Shown piece after piece: positions 48,953 through 57,931 of a stretch of 64,000 bases of DNA; within the stretch, counting starts at the first letter, position 1; every line of letters starts with the position of its first letter. A program made the position numbers and the translations under genes. The stretch comes from Ilyonectria destructans (taxonomy: Eukaryota > Ascomycota > Sordariomycetes > Hypocreales > Nectriaceae). The stretch is taken from positions 1,984,001 to 2,048,000 of the forward strand of contig JAHEWK010000011.1 in the NCBI GenBank assembly GCA_020740775.1, in the 5' to 3' direction. A model generated the notes under the pieces. The model saw only the letters and a program-made list of their open reading frames with translations. It made no database searches and was not told the DNA's origin.

Positions 48953-51900
48953 CTACACTGTCCAGACTTCGATACCCACTCCGCCAACTATCAGCCTGTC
49001 GCTGTTTTCGTCATCCGAGGTGCTTGCCATCACCTCGACACCTCCCGGGTCCGCTACACCGCTATACTCATCGGCAACCAGCTCTGTCTTCTCCGAACCG
49101 ATCTGCCATATCTTCACACGCTGATCGTTGCTAACACTGACTCCCAGTGTTGCCTCGCCGCGCTGTATCAATGCTACCCCGTTAATAGCTGCCGCGTGAG
49201 CCTTCCGCACGATGCCCCTGCCAGATATTGTGTAACGCCTGATTCCTGCCTCGTCCGACAAGACTGCCAGAGACGTGACTCCAAGCCCATTGTCATCACC
49301 ACCAGTCAGCACCTGGAACCCTTCCGGCGTTGCCCTTAGGTCCAGACTCTTGATACCGTTCTGGTGTACCGGGGCTACATGTACCAGGACATGACTTACG
49401 GTCTTAACGTGGTCGAATCTCGCTTCCCAAGTGGTCAAGTGTCCATCGGTCGAAGCTGTGAGTGCCGAAAGGCCGTTTTCGTCCACCCCGAGGTGGCGTA
49501 CCTGTGTGAGGCAAGCTCCCGTGTAGGACATCTGAGCCAAGAGCCGAAAGGACGCGCCTGGCGTATAACGATATGTTTTCAGAGTCGAGTTCGACAGCAC
49601 CATGGTGATGATGATATTGCCATTAGGACCAACCTTGCTAGCCTCAAAGTCCATAACCCGAAGGTCCCCGTGCTTGCTCTTGTCATCAAAGACTGCCTCG
49701 CACAGTACGCCCAACCCCCTATAGGTGGTATTTTTGAGCTTCCGTACCCTCCAGACAAAGAACTCTTCATTGCCAGCGCTGCTCAGGAGGTAATCATCGC
49801 CGAGCCATTTCACCTGCTGCATACCAGCGATGTGCAACTTCATCGATGCCAGACACCGCATCTCTCGTCCACGCCCTGCTCCCTGCTGTTGCCTCCTATA
49901 CTCCCAGATCTGGACTGTCGTGTCCTCGGAGCCGGTAGCAATATATCGACCACTGCAGCTAAGCGCTCGAATCTCTCTCCCGTGCGTCCCAGTCTTGATC
50001 GGCCGGTGCACCGACCCGCTTTGCGAGTAGATGAAAAGCTTGGATGTTCTTGTGAATCCGAAACGGAGATGATGAGGGTCCGTCGGGTTGTGCATCAAGG
50101 CAAAGGTTCGGTGGGCACCTCCGCATTCGATGGTCGCAATCTCTTCCCGGCGTGTTTCGTTCCATACGATCAGCTTCTTGCTCTTGAAGCCATACAGGAT
50201 GAGCTCCGGGTCGGCATCCCGCGTAAACCACCCGCCTTCGATAATGGATCCAAAGGGAGGGGCCGTTTCGTTTCGCAAGTGTAACCGTACATCCGAGTCT
50301 ACGTTTTCTATCTCGTAAATCCTGTAATTACTGTCCCGACTTGTAGACAAGAAGTACGGTGAGGCTGTGCCATCGGTATCGTTCCCAGGGAGCGGGACGA
50401 TGCCCGTGATGGCATCCCTGCTGCTCGTCGCAAAGTCCAAGACGGGACGGAACCCCTCCTCGCCTTGTTTCAACACGGACAACCAGCCGTGTCGAGATCC
50501 GATGGCGATCAAGCCCCCCTTGATTTTCGCCGCGGACATAGCAACAAAGCGAGGATCCATCCCACGGACATCGGCTGTTGCCAGCACGGCTCCTGTGCGC
50601 CAGTCCAACGTGAAGAATTGCGCGTCGGGAATTCCGTGGAGGTGAATGAGGAGCTCCACGGAAGTGTCGTGCGCCTCGGTAAGCAATACAATATTGACGA
50701 CCTTGCCGGGGACCGTGCCGATAAATGTCATCCCTTGCGTGCCACAGTAATGATAAAGGCCTCCATGGTTTGTTCCTAACAGCGCTGCCCCGTTTCCAAT
50801 TGTCTTCAGAACGTAGCAGGACCGAATACCAGCTGCGATAGAGTCCTCGAGATCGACTTCCCGCCACTGCAAACCCTTGTCGAACGTGCCTAGCATCAAG
50901 CGCCCTAGCGAGGTTGTTGCCAAGACCTCATCCTGCGAGAAGAAGTCGTAACGCCCGATGATTTCGGGGCCGCGGCCGCGGGGGAGAACACTTGCATTGG
51001 GCAAGGAACCGAGAACCTCTTGCAGGTCGAGTGTGGTGGTTTCATGAATAGGCTTGTGTCCGGAACCAGGCGTCGAGGTGGTCGTCTCTGTCAGGAGAGA
51101 GATCTTGCTGTCTGCACCGCCAGTAGCGATTAAGGTCCGGCCACCAACGGTTGTGATGGCGTGGGACCACAGATGCTTGCCATTGTGCACGTCAATCGTC
51201 TCTTGGTGTTTGATCACGGCGGACACCCTCTTCGACGGGTCGCGCGCGTCTCCTGAGGATAAGGTATCCAAGTCCAGCCGCCAGCGCTGCATGGTTGAGT
51301 CCTCGCCAAACGAGTACACTGCCAGGGTCTTTGCTGGCTGCACATCCCCTGGAGTCGACGGGGCAAACTTGACCCCCCAGATCCGCGACGCATGTCCCAT
51401 GACGACTGCAACGGGGCGTTCCGTTTCGGCGCCCCCGAGTCCCGGTGTCGATCCGAAACCTGTCTCACGCGGGGCGACGAGTTCATGCTGAGTGTTTCCC
51501 CCGACCGTCTCCCCTTGTCGATCCGTGACATCCCAAATCCTCACCGTCCGGTCGTCGCTGCAGCTCGCAAGCAGCCGGATCTTAGAACCGTCTGCGCAGG
51601 GCAGCTCGTCCGAGATGTGCACGCCAAAGATGGAGCCCTCGTGGCCGGCGAGGACGGAGATCATTTCTGACTGCTCCTGCTTCAGGTGGTACTTCCACAT
51701 GAGGATGTCGCCGAAGACAGTGCCACCAGCGACGAGGATGCAGTCGTTGGACACCCACTTCAGGTTTGCGGCATAGAGCATGGGTCGCGACGGGGAGACG
51801 ACGGCGCCGAGTATGGGCGTGCCATCAGGCGAGTCAAATCGCACCGGGATGACTTCGTTGTGCGCCGTGACGAGGGCCGCGGCTTCGGTATCAAACGGCG

Positions 51901-52300
51901 ACAGGGCCGCGTCGTAGATCCAATCTGGGGCTGTGACCTTCTTCAACGCCAGCGCATGAGGCTCTCCCCCCTGGATGAGTTCTTCCAGGGCATCTTCCGC
52001 AATGACCGCGATCTTGGCGGCGCCCCAAAGCAGCACGCGTCCGTTCAAGACGCGGATGCCGTGGATGGGCTGTCCAGGGAAGACACGCACGCGGGCGACG
52101 ACATGGCCGGCGCGCAGGTCGTAGATGGCCAGGTGAGTATCTTCGCCGGCTAGGAGATATGACGCGGCGCGGAAGAAGGCGAGGGCCGTAATGGGGCACT
52201 GGGAGAAGGCTCTCGCGAGGTGTAGCTTGTGACAAGGTAAGTTGTGTGTTGACGATGGTGGGATGGTGGGGGAGGGGCAAACCTTGCGGGGTTGAGCCAT
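48953..52300 (-). CDS. WDR6: WD40 protein of the WDR6/Rtt10 (Trm734) type
   Basis: In yeast this family partners the methyltransferase Trm7 for 2'-O-methylation of tRNA wobble position 34 (family knowledge). Intronless, 1115 residues from the ATG at 52300 (MAQPRKVCPS). The frame is open 16 codons further up, but only to a TTG. WD40 blades fill the protein: ITALAFFRAASYLLAGEDTH near the N-terminus, LAGHEGSIFGVHI with DDRTVRIWDV, HASRIWGVKFA with GEDSTMQRW, HGREIRALSCSGRYIATG with EDTTVQIWEY, HIAGMQQVKW, and HAAAINGVALIQ with DQRVKIWQIG. The N-terminal AGEDTHLAIYD block and the size fit WDR6 rather than other long WD40 proteins. Cytoplasmic; no membrane segment. The orthology call rests on recalled family features and not on an alignment. 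Confidence 0.85.
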   Translation of the reverse strand: MAQPRKVCPSPTIPPSSTHNLPCHKLHLARAFSQCPITALAFFRAASYLLAGEDTHLAIYDLRAGHVVARVRVFPGQPIHGIRVLNGRVLLWGAAKIAVIAEDALEELIQGGEPHALALKKVTAPDWIYDAALSPFDTEAAALVTAHNEVIPVRFDSPDGTPILGAVVSPSRPMLYAANLKWVSNDCILVAGGTVFGDILMWKYHLKQEQSEMISVLAGHEGSIFGVHISDELPCADGSKIRLLASCSDDRTVRIWDVTDRQGETVGGNTQHELVAPRETGFGSTPGLGGAETERPVAVVMGHASRIWGVKFAPSTPGDVQPAKTLAVYSFGEDSTMQRWRLDLDTLSSGDARDPSKRVSAVIKHQETIDVHNGKHLWSHAITTVGGRTLIATGGADSKISLLTETTTSTPGSGHKPIHETTTLDLQEVLGSLPNASVLPRGRGPEIIGRYDFFSQDEVLATTSLGRLMLGTFDKGLQWREVDLEDSIAAGIRSCYVLKTIGNGAALLGTNHGGLYHYCGTQGMTFIGTVPGKVVNIVLLTEAHDTSVELLIHLHGIPDAQFFTLDWRTGAVLATADVRGMDPRFVAMSAAKIKGGLIAIGSRHGWLSVLKQGEEGFRPVLDFATSSRDAITGIVPLPGNDTDGTASPYFLSTSRDSNYRIYEIENVDSDVRLHLRNETAPPFGSIIEGGWFTRDADPELILYGFKSKKLIVWNETRREEIATIECGGAHRTFALMHNPTDPHHLRFGFTRTSKLFIYSQSGSVHRPIKTGTHGREIRALSCSGRYIATGSEDTTVQIWEYRRQQQGAGRGREMRCLASMKLHIAGMQQVKWLGDDYLLSSAGNEEFFVWRVRKLKNTTYRGLGVLCEAVFDDKSKHGDLRVMDFEASKVGPNGNIIITMVLSNSTLKTYRYTPGASFRLLAQMSYTGACLTQVRHLGVDENGLSALTASTDGHLTTWEARFDHVKTVSHVLVHVAPVHQNGIKSLDLRATPEGFQVLTGGDDNGLGVTSLAVLSDEAGIRRYTISGRGIVRKAHAAAINGVALIQRGEATLGVSVSNDQRVKIWQIGSEKTELVADEYSGVADPGGVEVMASTSDDENSDRLIVGGVGIEVWTV

Positions 52301-52947
52301 GACCGTGGGACGAACAAACAGGTCGATGAGAGAGTGAGCGATGGTCAAGGAGCCATCCGCTTATTTCTAATGAGATACTTCCGTTGGTTTGGCCCAGGAT
52401 CTCTCTTTCATGGGAACCGCTTGTTTAAGAGTGAGGGTTAAGCAAAGTGTTGCGGCGGCTCAAGGTGTGAGTGGGTTCGGTGGTGAGTAAAAAAAAATTG
52501 TTACTTGGTTCGTGTGCACCCTCATTCAACTACATTACTCACAACTGGAATAGTTGTTCCAGCATTCTCTTGTCACTCAGAAACTGCGCTCGGAAAAGGT
52601 TTGAATGCACAAATATTTCGTTGATTGAGGTAACATCATACAGCGAAGTAAAAAGAAGAGGCTATATTTAATCATTCCAGTCCCCCCAAGTTTAGGTATC
52701 ATGCCGTTCCTGACATCTTCCCATCCATGGCCCAACCCGGATCTACAATCCGTTCCCAACTGCTTGTCGTTACAAAAAGCATTCCCTTGTCATGTTCGTC
52801 ATGATCGCTAGGGCCGATCCAACTCTCTGTTACCATCCTTCACGAGTATCCAATAAGATCCCAACGCCGGCAATGCAAAATCATCAAGGTCGGTAAACAA
52901 GTCACCAGTCGTGTCGTTTAGAGCTCAAGCACTAACGCCTAGCATGT
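52301..52947. other. Intergenic region between SUR7-family gene and WDR6
   Basis: 647 bases between two minus-strand genes: 3' untranslated sequence of the SUR7-family gene and the promoter of the WD40 gene. A run of nine A lies near 52490. No gene seen. Confidence 0.5.
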
Positions 52948-53901
52948 TTAGGCGCGGTGCGAGTAGGGCTCGTAAGCGAGGTCAGAACGGGGAGCGCCGC
53001 GGGGAGCGCCGTACTGAGACTGAGACTGGTTCTGGTTGTAGTAGTTACCGCTGGTCATCTCATGGTCGCCACCGAGAGGAGCGTAGCCCTTGGTGGGAAG
53101 CAGCTTCTCGCCGTCAGAGCGGCGGTTCTTGCGGCTGCTGCGGTGATCAGGCTTGCAGCAGCAGATGGTGAACACCCAGAAGAGACTGGCACCGATGGCG
53201 AAGGCAGCAGAGATCCAGACGACGGCGAGGAAGGTGGTATTGATCTTAGCCTTGACGCCGTACCACTTAGCGGAGGCCTCGACACCACCAACGACAACGG
53301 CGGCTGTAGCAGTGGCGAGACCGGCAGCAGCGCAAACGAGAAGGGAGGCAATGCCGGCCACGATCCAGGTACAGCAAGCCATGATGGTAGAGCAGCTTGC
53401 AAAGATACCCATGACGATCTCAACAGCCAGGGCAATCAAGGCAACGACGAAGGCGACCTCGGTCCACTTGGTGACCTTGTTGAAGGCCTTGATAGCGCTG
53501 GTGATCTCATCGGGAATGTCAACCTCAACGCCGGCAGCAGAGCCAAAGTGCTCAATCCAGGTGGTGTTGAGAGCAGAGGCAGCCCAGTCAAACTTAGGGT
53601 CAACGCATGTTCGCTTGCCCTTCAAGGACGTGGCACAGTAGCTCCACAAAGAGATGTCGTAGTATTTGCCGAGGTTAAGGTCCGAGGCGGTGATGTTAGT
53701 CGTCTTGACAGCGCGGGAGCTTAGGTTGTCGATGATGGTATCGAAGCTCTTATCGCTGAGGGTGAGGTCCTCGGTATCCAGGCGGAAGATGTACAGCGAC
53801 TTGTCGGCGACACCAGCAAGAGTACCGACAAGAAGGAAAATGATGGAGCCGACGGTGAGCGCGAACGGCAGCGCGACACAGAAGAAGCGACCGACACCCA
53901 T
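52948..53901 (-). CDS. SUR7/PalI-family four-helix plasma membrane protein
   Basis: Fungal plasma-membrane proteins of this family sit in eisosome/MCC domains or act in pH and cell-wall signalling (family knowledge). Intronless, 317 residues. Membrane helices are at about 7-29, 147-168, 174-206 and 222-246. A long first extracellular loop (30-145) carries the claudin-like LWSYC motif (85-89) and a second Cys in KRTCVDPK. Possible N-glycosylation sites are Asn69 and Asn112. The cytosolic tail has a Cys cluster right after helix 4 (ICCCK, possible palmitoylation), a basic stretch, then a Gln/Asn/Tyr-rich end. Whether it is closer to Sur7, Fmp45/Pun1 or PalI/Rim9 cannot be settled by eye. Confidence 0.85.
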   Translation of the reverse strand: MGVGRFFCVALPFALTVGSIIFLLVGTLAGVADKSLYIFRLDTEDLTLSDKSFDTIIDNLSSRAVKTTNITASDLNLGKYYDISLWSYCATSLKGKRTCVDPKFDWAASALNTTWIEHFGSAAGVEVDIPDEITSAIKAFNKVTKWTEVAFVVALIALAVEIVMGIFASCSTIMACCTWIVAGIASLLVCAAAGLATATAAVVVGGVEASAKWYGVKAKINTTFLAVVWISAAFAIGASLFWVFTICCCKPDHRSSRKNRRSDGEKLLPTKGYAPLGGDHEMTSGNYYNQNQSQSQYGAPRGAPRSDLAYEPYSHRA

Positions 53902-56800
53902 TGTGTTTATGTGGTTGGTTCTCGTGCTGTGAATGCGAATGTGTGTTATTTTTGGCTTTCGGGAGGCGGCTGCGGTTGCGGGTGTGTTTATGGTCGGTCG
54001 GAGGGTCGACGATGACGTAAAGCCCGGTGGGAGGTGTGGAGAGCGAGGTGCGAGTGTTTTATCGGGAAGGAGGATGCCTGTTTAGCGAGCGAGGCGTCAA
54101 GAGGAAGGCGAGAGACGACGGCGCACGATAAACGACGGAAAGATGTATGGATAGATGGATGAGAGGGAAGGAGATGTCAGCAAAACGGGGAAGGAGCTGA
54201 AGGGCGGTGGATTTATAAAAACGCTTCAGCTGCTTGTGCATGGGCTGGGCTGGGTGGTGGGCGCTGGATGGTGGGCGCTGGGCACTGGGCGCTGAGCTTC
54301 CCCCCGGCCCAGGCGAGGTTGACGTGGAGTTTGCCGTGGCGCAGCACCCCGAGTGGATGTCGCCCGCGGACGTGTGTGTGGCAGTTCTATGGTGGAGCGA
54401 CCGCGAAGCTAGAGGCCTTTTCTGCCTTGGCCGCTTATAGGGCGCCAGGGGGCTTGCACGTCTCGGGCTTACGTCCCTCCAGCGCTGGCTGCGAGGGGCA
54501 CGGCACTACACGCCGCCGCGCCCACTAAACTCACAGCGGGCTTGGGTGGTCGGTAGCCCGCTCACAGCTGTGTGTTGGGGCACCGAGCGGGCTACAGGGC
54601 TGGGTTGGCTGGGTTGGCGGGGGGCCAACTGGTGAGAAGTAGGTGCCCGCTAGCTCAGCCACCCTCACACCTTCAGGGTCCAGGCCCAAGCCGGCGCAGC
54701 TTTGTTTCCCAAGACGGCCAAATCAGGCTGTGGACTGTGGTGCTATCTTCCGCTCAGACAAAGTGCATCCTATCGATGGCCCTGGGCTGTCGGGAACATC
54801 CACGATCAACATCCACTGGCGATCAGGTCATTGGCCCAGTAGTCGTCGCGCTGGGGGAGGAGCTTGGAAGGATCATGCTCATCACACACACTCACCCACA
54901 ACACAACACAGTTCAGTTTGCAGGTATTACAGGTACTACAGGTACTACAGGTACTAGAGCGGCACTCGACAGGCCTGCATGCCCCCGCCATCCTAGGTGG
55001 GTTTGGTTGCTGACCGGCTGAAGATGGACGGTTTCACTTGTTTTTCCCTTGCGTCGACGCCGTCTTACTCCCCAAGCCATTGACTTTGGGCCGGAGAGAC
55101 GCAAACGACCAAACTTGATCACCCTGGCCAAGTCCTACCATTCGCTTTAGCTCATCAGCCCCCACGATGCTTTTACTAAGCCGGAATCAAACATGACCTC
55201 CCTGGTGATGTGGTCAGAAGTCTGGGTTGAGGCATTCCCGTGCCCTTGCCAAGACCAGGCCTCTAAAGCCTCTTCTGGGGCTGACGACGCCCGGCCGGGA
55301 CCCATGAAGAGCCCCACTCCGATGACCTTAGATTTGTGTCTGATCGACCTTTTGCCCTGCGGCCGAAAAACCACAGGGGATAATGGTGAGAACCCCATAG
55401 GCCATGTCAATCTGCTGGTGCTGACATGCAGCAGGGAAGTATGAAGAGAAGAAGAAAAAAAGACAAGAAGACGATCAGCGACACCGCACAATCTGAGCTT
55501 ATGAATCTACAGTGGGAGAACCCGGGCTAAGGGACTAACTAGAGCACATTTTACGAGACACAACCCATCATTGGAGCAGTGAAACCCTCGAACCCGCCCC
55601 CCGCCTCTGGGATCTCGTTCAGCTGTCGCGTCCCCCTCCATCTGCTGATGTCACCGACACGAACTGACGTACTGCTGCGTAATTGAAGGCAAAAGACTGT
55701 GACGTGATGGACCCTGACCCTGACTTCTGTCCCTGACTCCTGTCCCTCTTGAGCGGGTGAAGCATAGGCCATCGGCAACGGCAGGTGGCATGGAAACGGG
55801 ATCGGGATCCGAAGGACGACGACGCACACTCCGAAGGGCTGAGCGAAAAGAGACTCAGTCGCCAAGAAGCACCAGTGCCACAAAGGATAAAAATGAGCGA
55901 TGAACTGACACAGCCCACCCGCCCGCCCATCCACTCACTGCTAGCCCCGCGCACCGTCCAGGCGGATTCCCCTAAATTTAGAAGCCCATGCTGCCTCAGC
56001 CCAGCAGCCGCGTACGAAACACAGCACACTCTCTTTCCACTACCAGAGAACAGCCCAACCAGCCCCCAGCCCACGGAAAAGAAACAATCCGGCGGCTGCC
56101 GGCGCGACATGCTTCCGCTCCGGGCCACTGCACTGCCACTACCCCTGTCCATCTCCCAGGACCTTCACCAGCGCCATGGAAGGACTTTGGTGAGCATCAA
56201 TTTAGCATTGCTCAGATCGGTCTAGGCTTGGCCGGGACGAACAAGGCCCAGCTTCAGCCCCAAGTCGACAGGGCAGACGAATAAGCAAGGGAGATTACAC
56301 TCTAGTGTCCGCCCGCCTCGAAGCTGTCTCATCATTTGATCTCACTCGTCACGTGGTGGCTGCTCTGCCGTCGATATTGAGATGATGCCCATGTGCTTCC
56401 GTACCTTCACGGTAAATAGCCGCAGTACTTTGGTCTGCAAGTCGGTGTCGACCCGATCCATTACGGAGGCTTTGCAAACAAACTCTCGCCCCTAAACCTG
56501 CATCTGCCTCCACTTGCCCCCGATTGACGGCATCTAACCCCCAAAACGACGGAGCCGCAGCTTCTCACGTAGGGCGTACGTAAGCCCGAAACGGGGCCTC
56601 TGGGCGGTCTGTAAGTCGCCGATGTTGCGCTGACGTGCTGCCCGAGGGGAGGAAAGTTGGACCATTGTTCTGAGAAGCCCGCGGTGAATACAATATTGTT
56701 TCCACCCCTTGCCATGTCAATCGGCTATCGAATCCCCATTCGAGAGGCGTACTGAGCAACTGGAATCGACTGGAACGCAGCATACACAAACTGGCCGTAG
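53902..56800. other. 2.9 kb stretch upstream of the SUR7-family gene
   Basis: The first few hundred bases should hold the SUR7-family promoter, with GGGCGCTG repeats near 54258-54295. The remainder contains a 9-mer tandem repeat at 54921-54956 and several overlapping chance ORFs (for example 55785-56225). No gene supported. Confidence 0.45.
54921..54956. repeat. 9-nt tandem repeat, four copies
   Basis: CAGGTATTA followed by three perfect CAGGTACTA units. Confidence 0.9.
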
Positions 56801-57055
56801 ATGGAACAGAAGTGCCTCGAGCTCCAAATATGGCTAAATACAAGGACCAAGGTCATCATCGTGGTGGGATCCAAGAATCACCAATCCTTCAACCTGCTGC
56901 TCGACCTTGAGTCAACCTTCGGGTCCCTCGAAACCGTCAAGGTCAAGATAAACGTGCCGTTGAGAATGTTTGGAGAAGACCCATATCTGTTGCTGGTCCG
57001 GAATAAATCAACTAAAGATATCAAGCAAGTACTATTCTTCTCCTTCTACAGCTAA
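56801..57055 (+). pseudogene. Unrecognised ORF fragment left of the AT-rich block
   Basis: 84 codons with a natural-looking composition (TRTKVIIVVGSKNHQ, LESTFGSLETVKVKINVP, MFGEDPYLLLVRNK), then the frame runs into the A+T block. No family recognised. It may be the 5' part of a gene interrupted by, or decayed into, the AT-rich block. The call as a gene remnant is inference. Confidence 0.35.
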
Positions 57056-57420
57056 TATTTTTATAGAACTAATATTAATATATACGTTTAGGTATATTAT
57101 AACTTACTCTAGAATACTACTCATAAAACAATAGAGATTTATATGTAAACTTTAAACTACTTTATTTATAAAAATAAAATAGTAAAATACTTTATAAAAA
57201 GATTAATAATAAAATAGAAAATAATATAAATATATTTTAACTTTAAATTTTAAAGCTATAAAAAGAAAAAATGATTTTTTTTTTATTTAATAGTTTTTAT
57301 TTTAAAGAGATTTTTTATTAAAAAAATCATATTATAAAAATTATATTATATTAATAAAATTTTACTAATAATAAAATTTAGGCCTAAATAACTAAAGCAA
57401 CTAAAAAATAAAAAGCTTTA
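57050..57420. mobile_element. Almost pure A+T block, RIP-like
   Basis: About 370 bases are nearly all A and T and very rich in TpA, with sharp edges to normal GC on both sides. Such islands in ascomycetes usually come from repeat-induced point mutation of transposon copies. No transposase, terminal repeat or target-site duplication is readable, so the element class is unknown. Confidence 0.5.
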
Positions 57421-57834
57421 GAACAGGCAGTAAGCCAGAAGGCTTATCTTCCTCTAGGCCCTAAATCTCGACGAAATATAATAGAGCCTAAGATCCAGGC
57501 TCTATTAGGTACCTTCCAAGCACGCCAACTAATTGAAACGGAGGATCCGGCTGCCACTGCGATAAGCCCCTATCAGCGGGATATTCGGGGTACGCTTATA
57601 AAGCTTGCTAGCAATGAGCTTGCGAGGCATCAGAAGAAGCATCTTTTGAGAGTTTATGCTGTTTTCTGGCATCCAACTACCCCAACTGGACTCCGATGGG
57701 AGAACGATCGCGACCCCGGGCCTGATACCTTCCCTCACGAGATGCAGGCCCATCCTGCTGTATGCTTTGACCGAAACTACACCAAGGCCCAACTTGACGC
57801 CTTCAAAGTGATTCCAGAGTCGGATGATGCGTGA
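57412..57834 (+). pseudogene. Unrecognised ORF fragment right of the AT-rich block
   Basis: An open frame of 140 codons without an initial ATG, ending at TGA. It has coding character: KSRRNIIEPKIQALLGTFQ, LIKLASNELARHQKKHLLRV, VFWHPTTPTGLRW and FDRNYTKAQLDAF. I do not recognise the family. It could be the C-terminal part of the gene begun at 56801, but the two fragments are in different frames. Confidence 0.4.
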
Positions 57835-57931
57835 GCTGGGTCCATACTTGTTTTTATATTCTTTTCCCTTGGTGATTGATGTGTGCGTTCACGGTTCCGC
57901 CCAGGTCTTGAATTTTTCCATTTTATTTGAG

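Noticed and set aside
49364..50284. 306-codon plus-strand ORF opposite the WD40 gene
   Set aside because: Lies entirely within the antisense of a well-supported WD40 coding sequence.
52957..53724. 255-codon plus-strand ORF opposite the SUR7-family gene
   Set aside because: Antisense shadow; Gly/Val/Asp-rich complement of the membrane helices.
55551..56284. Overlapping ORFs on both strands (127-177 codons)
   Set aside because: No conserved motif in any frame and no promoter or splice structure; probably chance.
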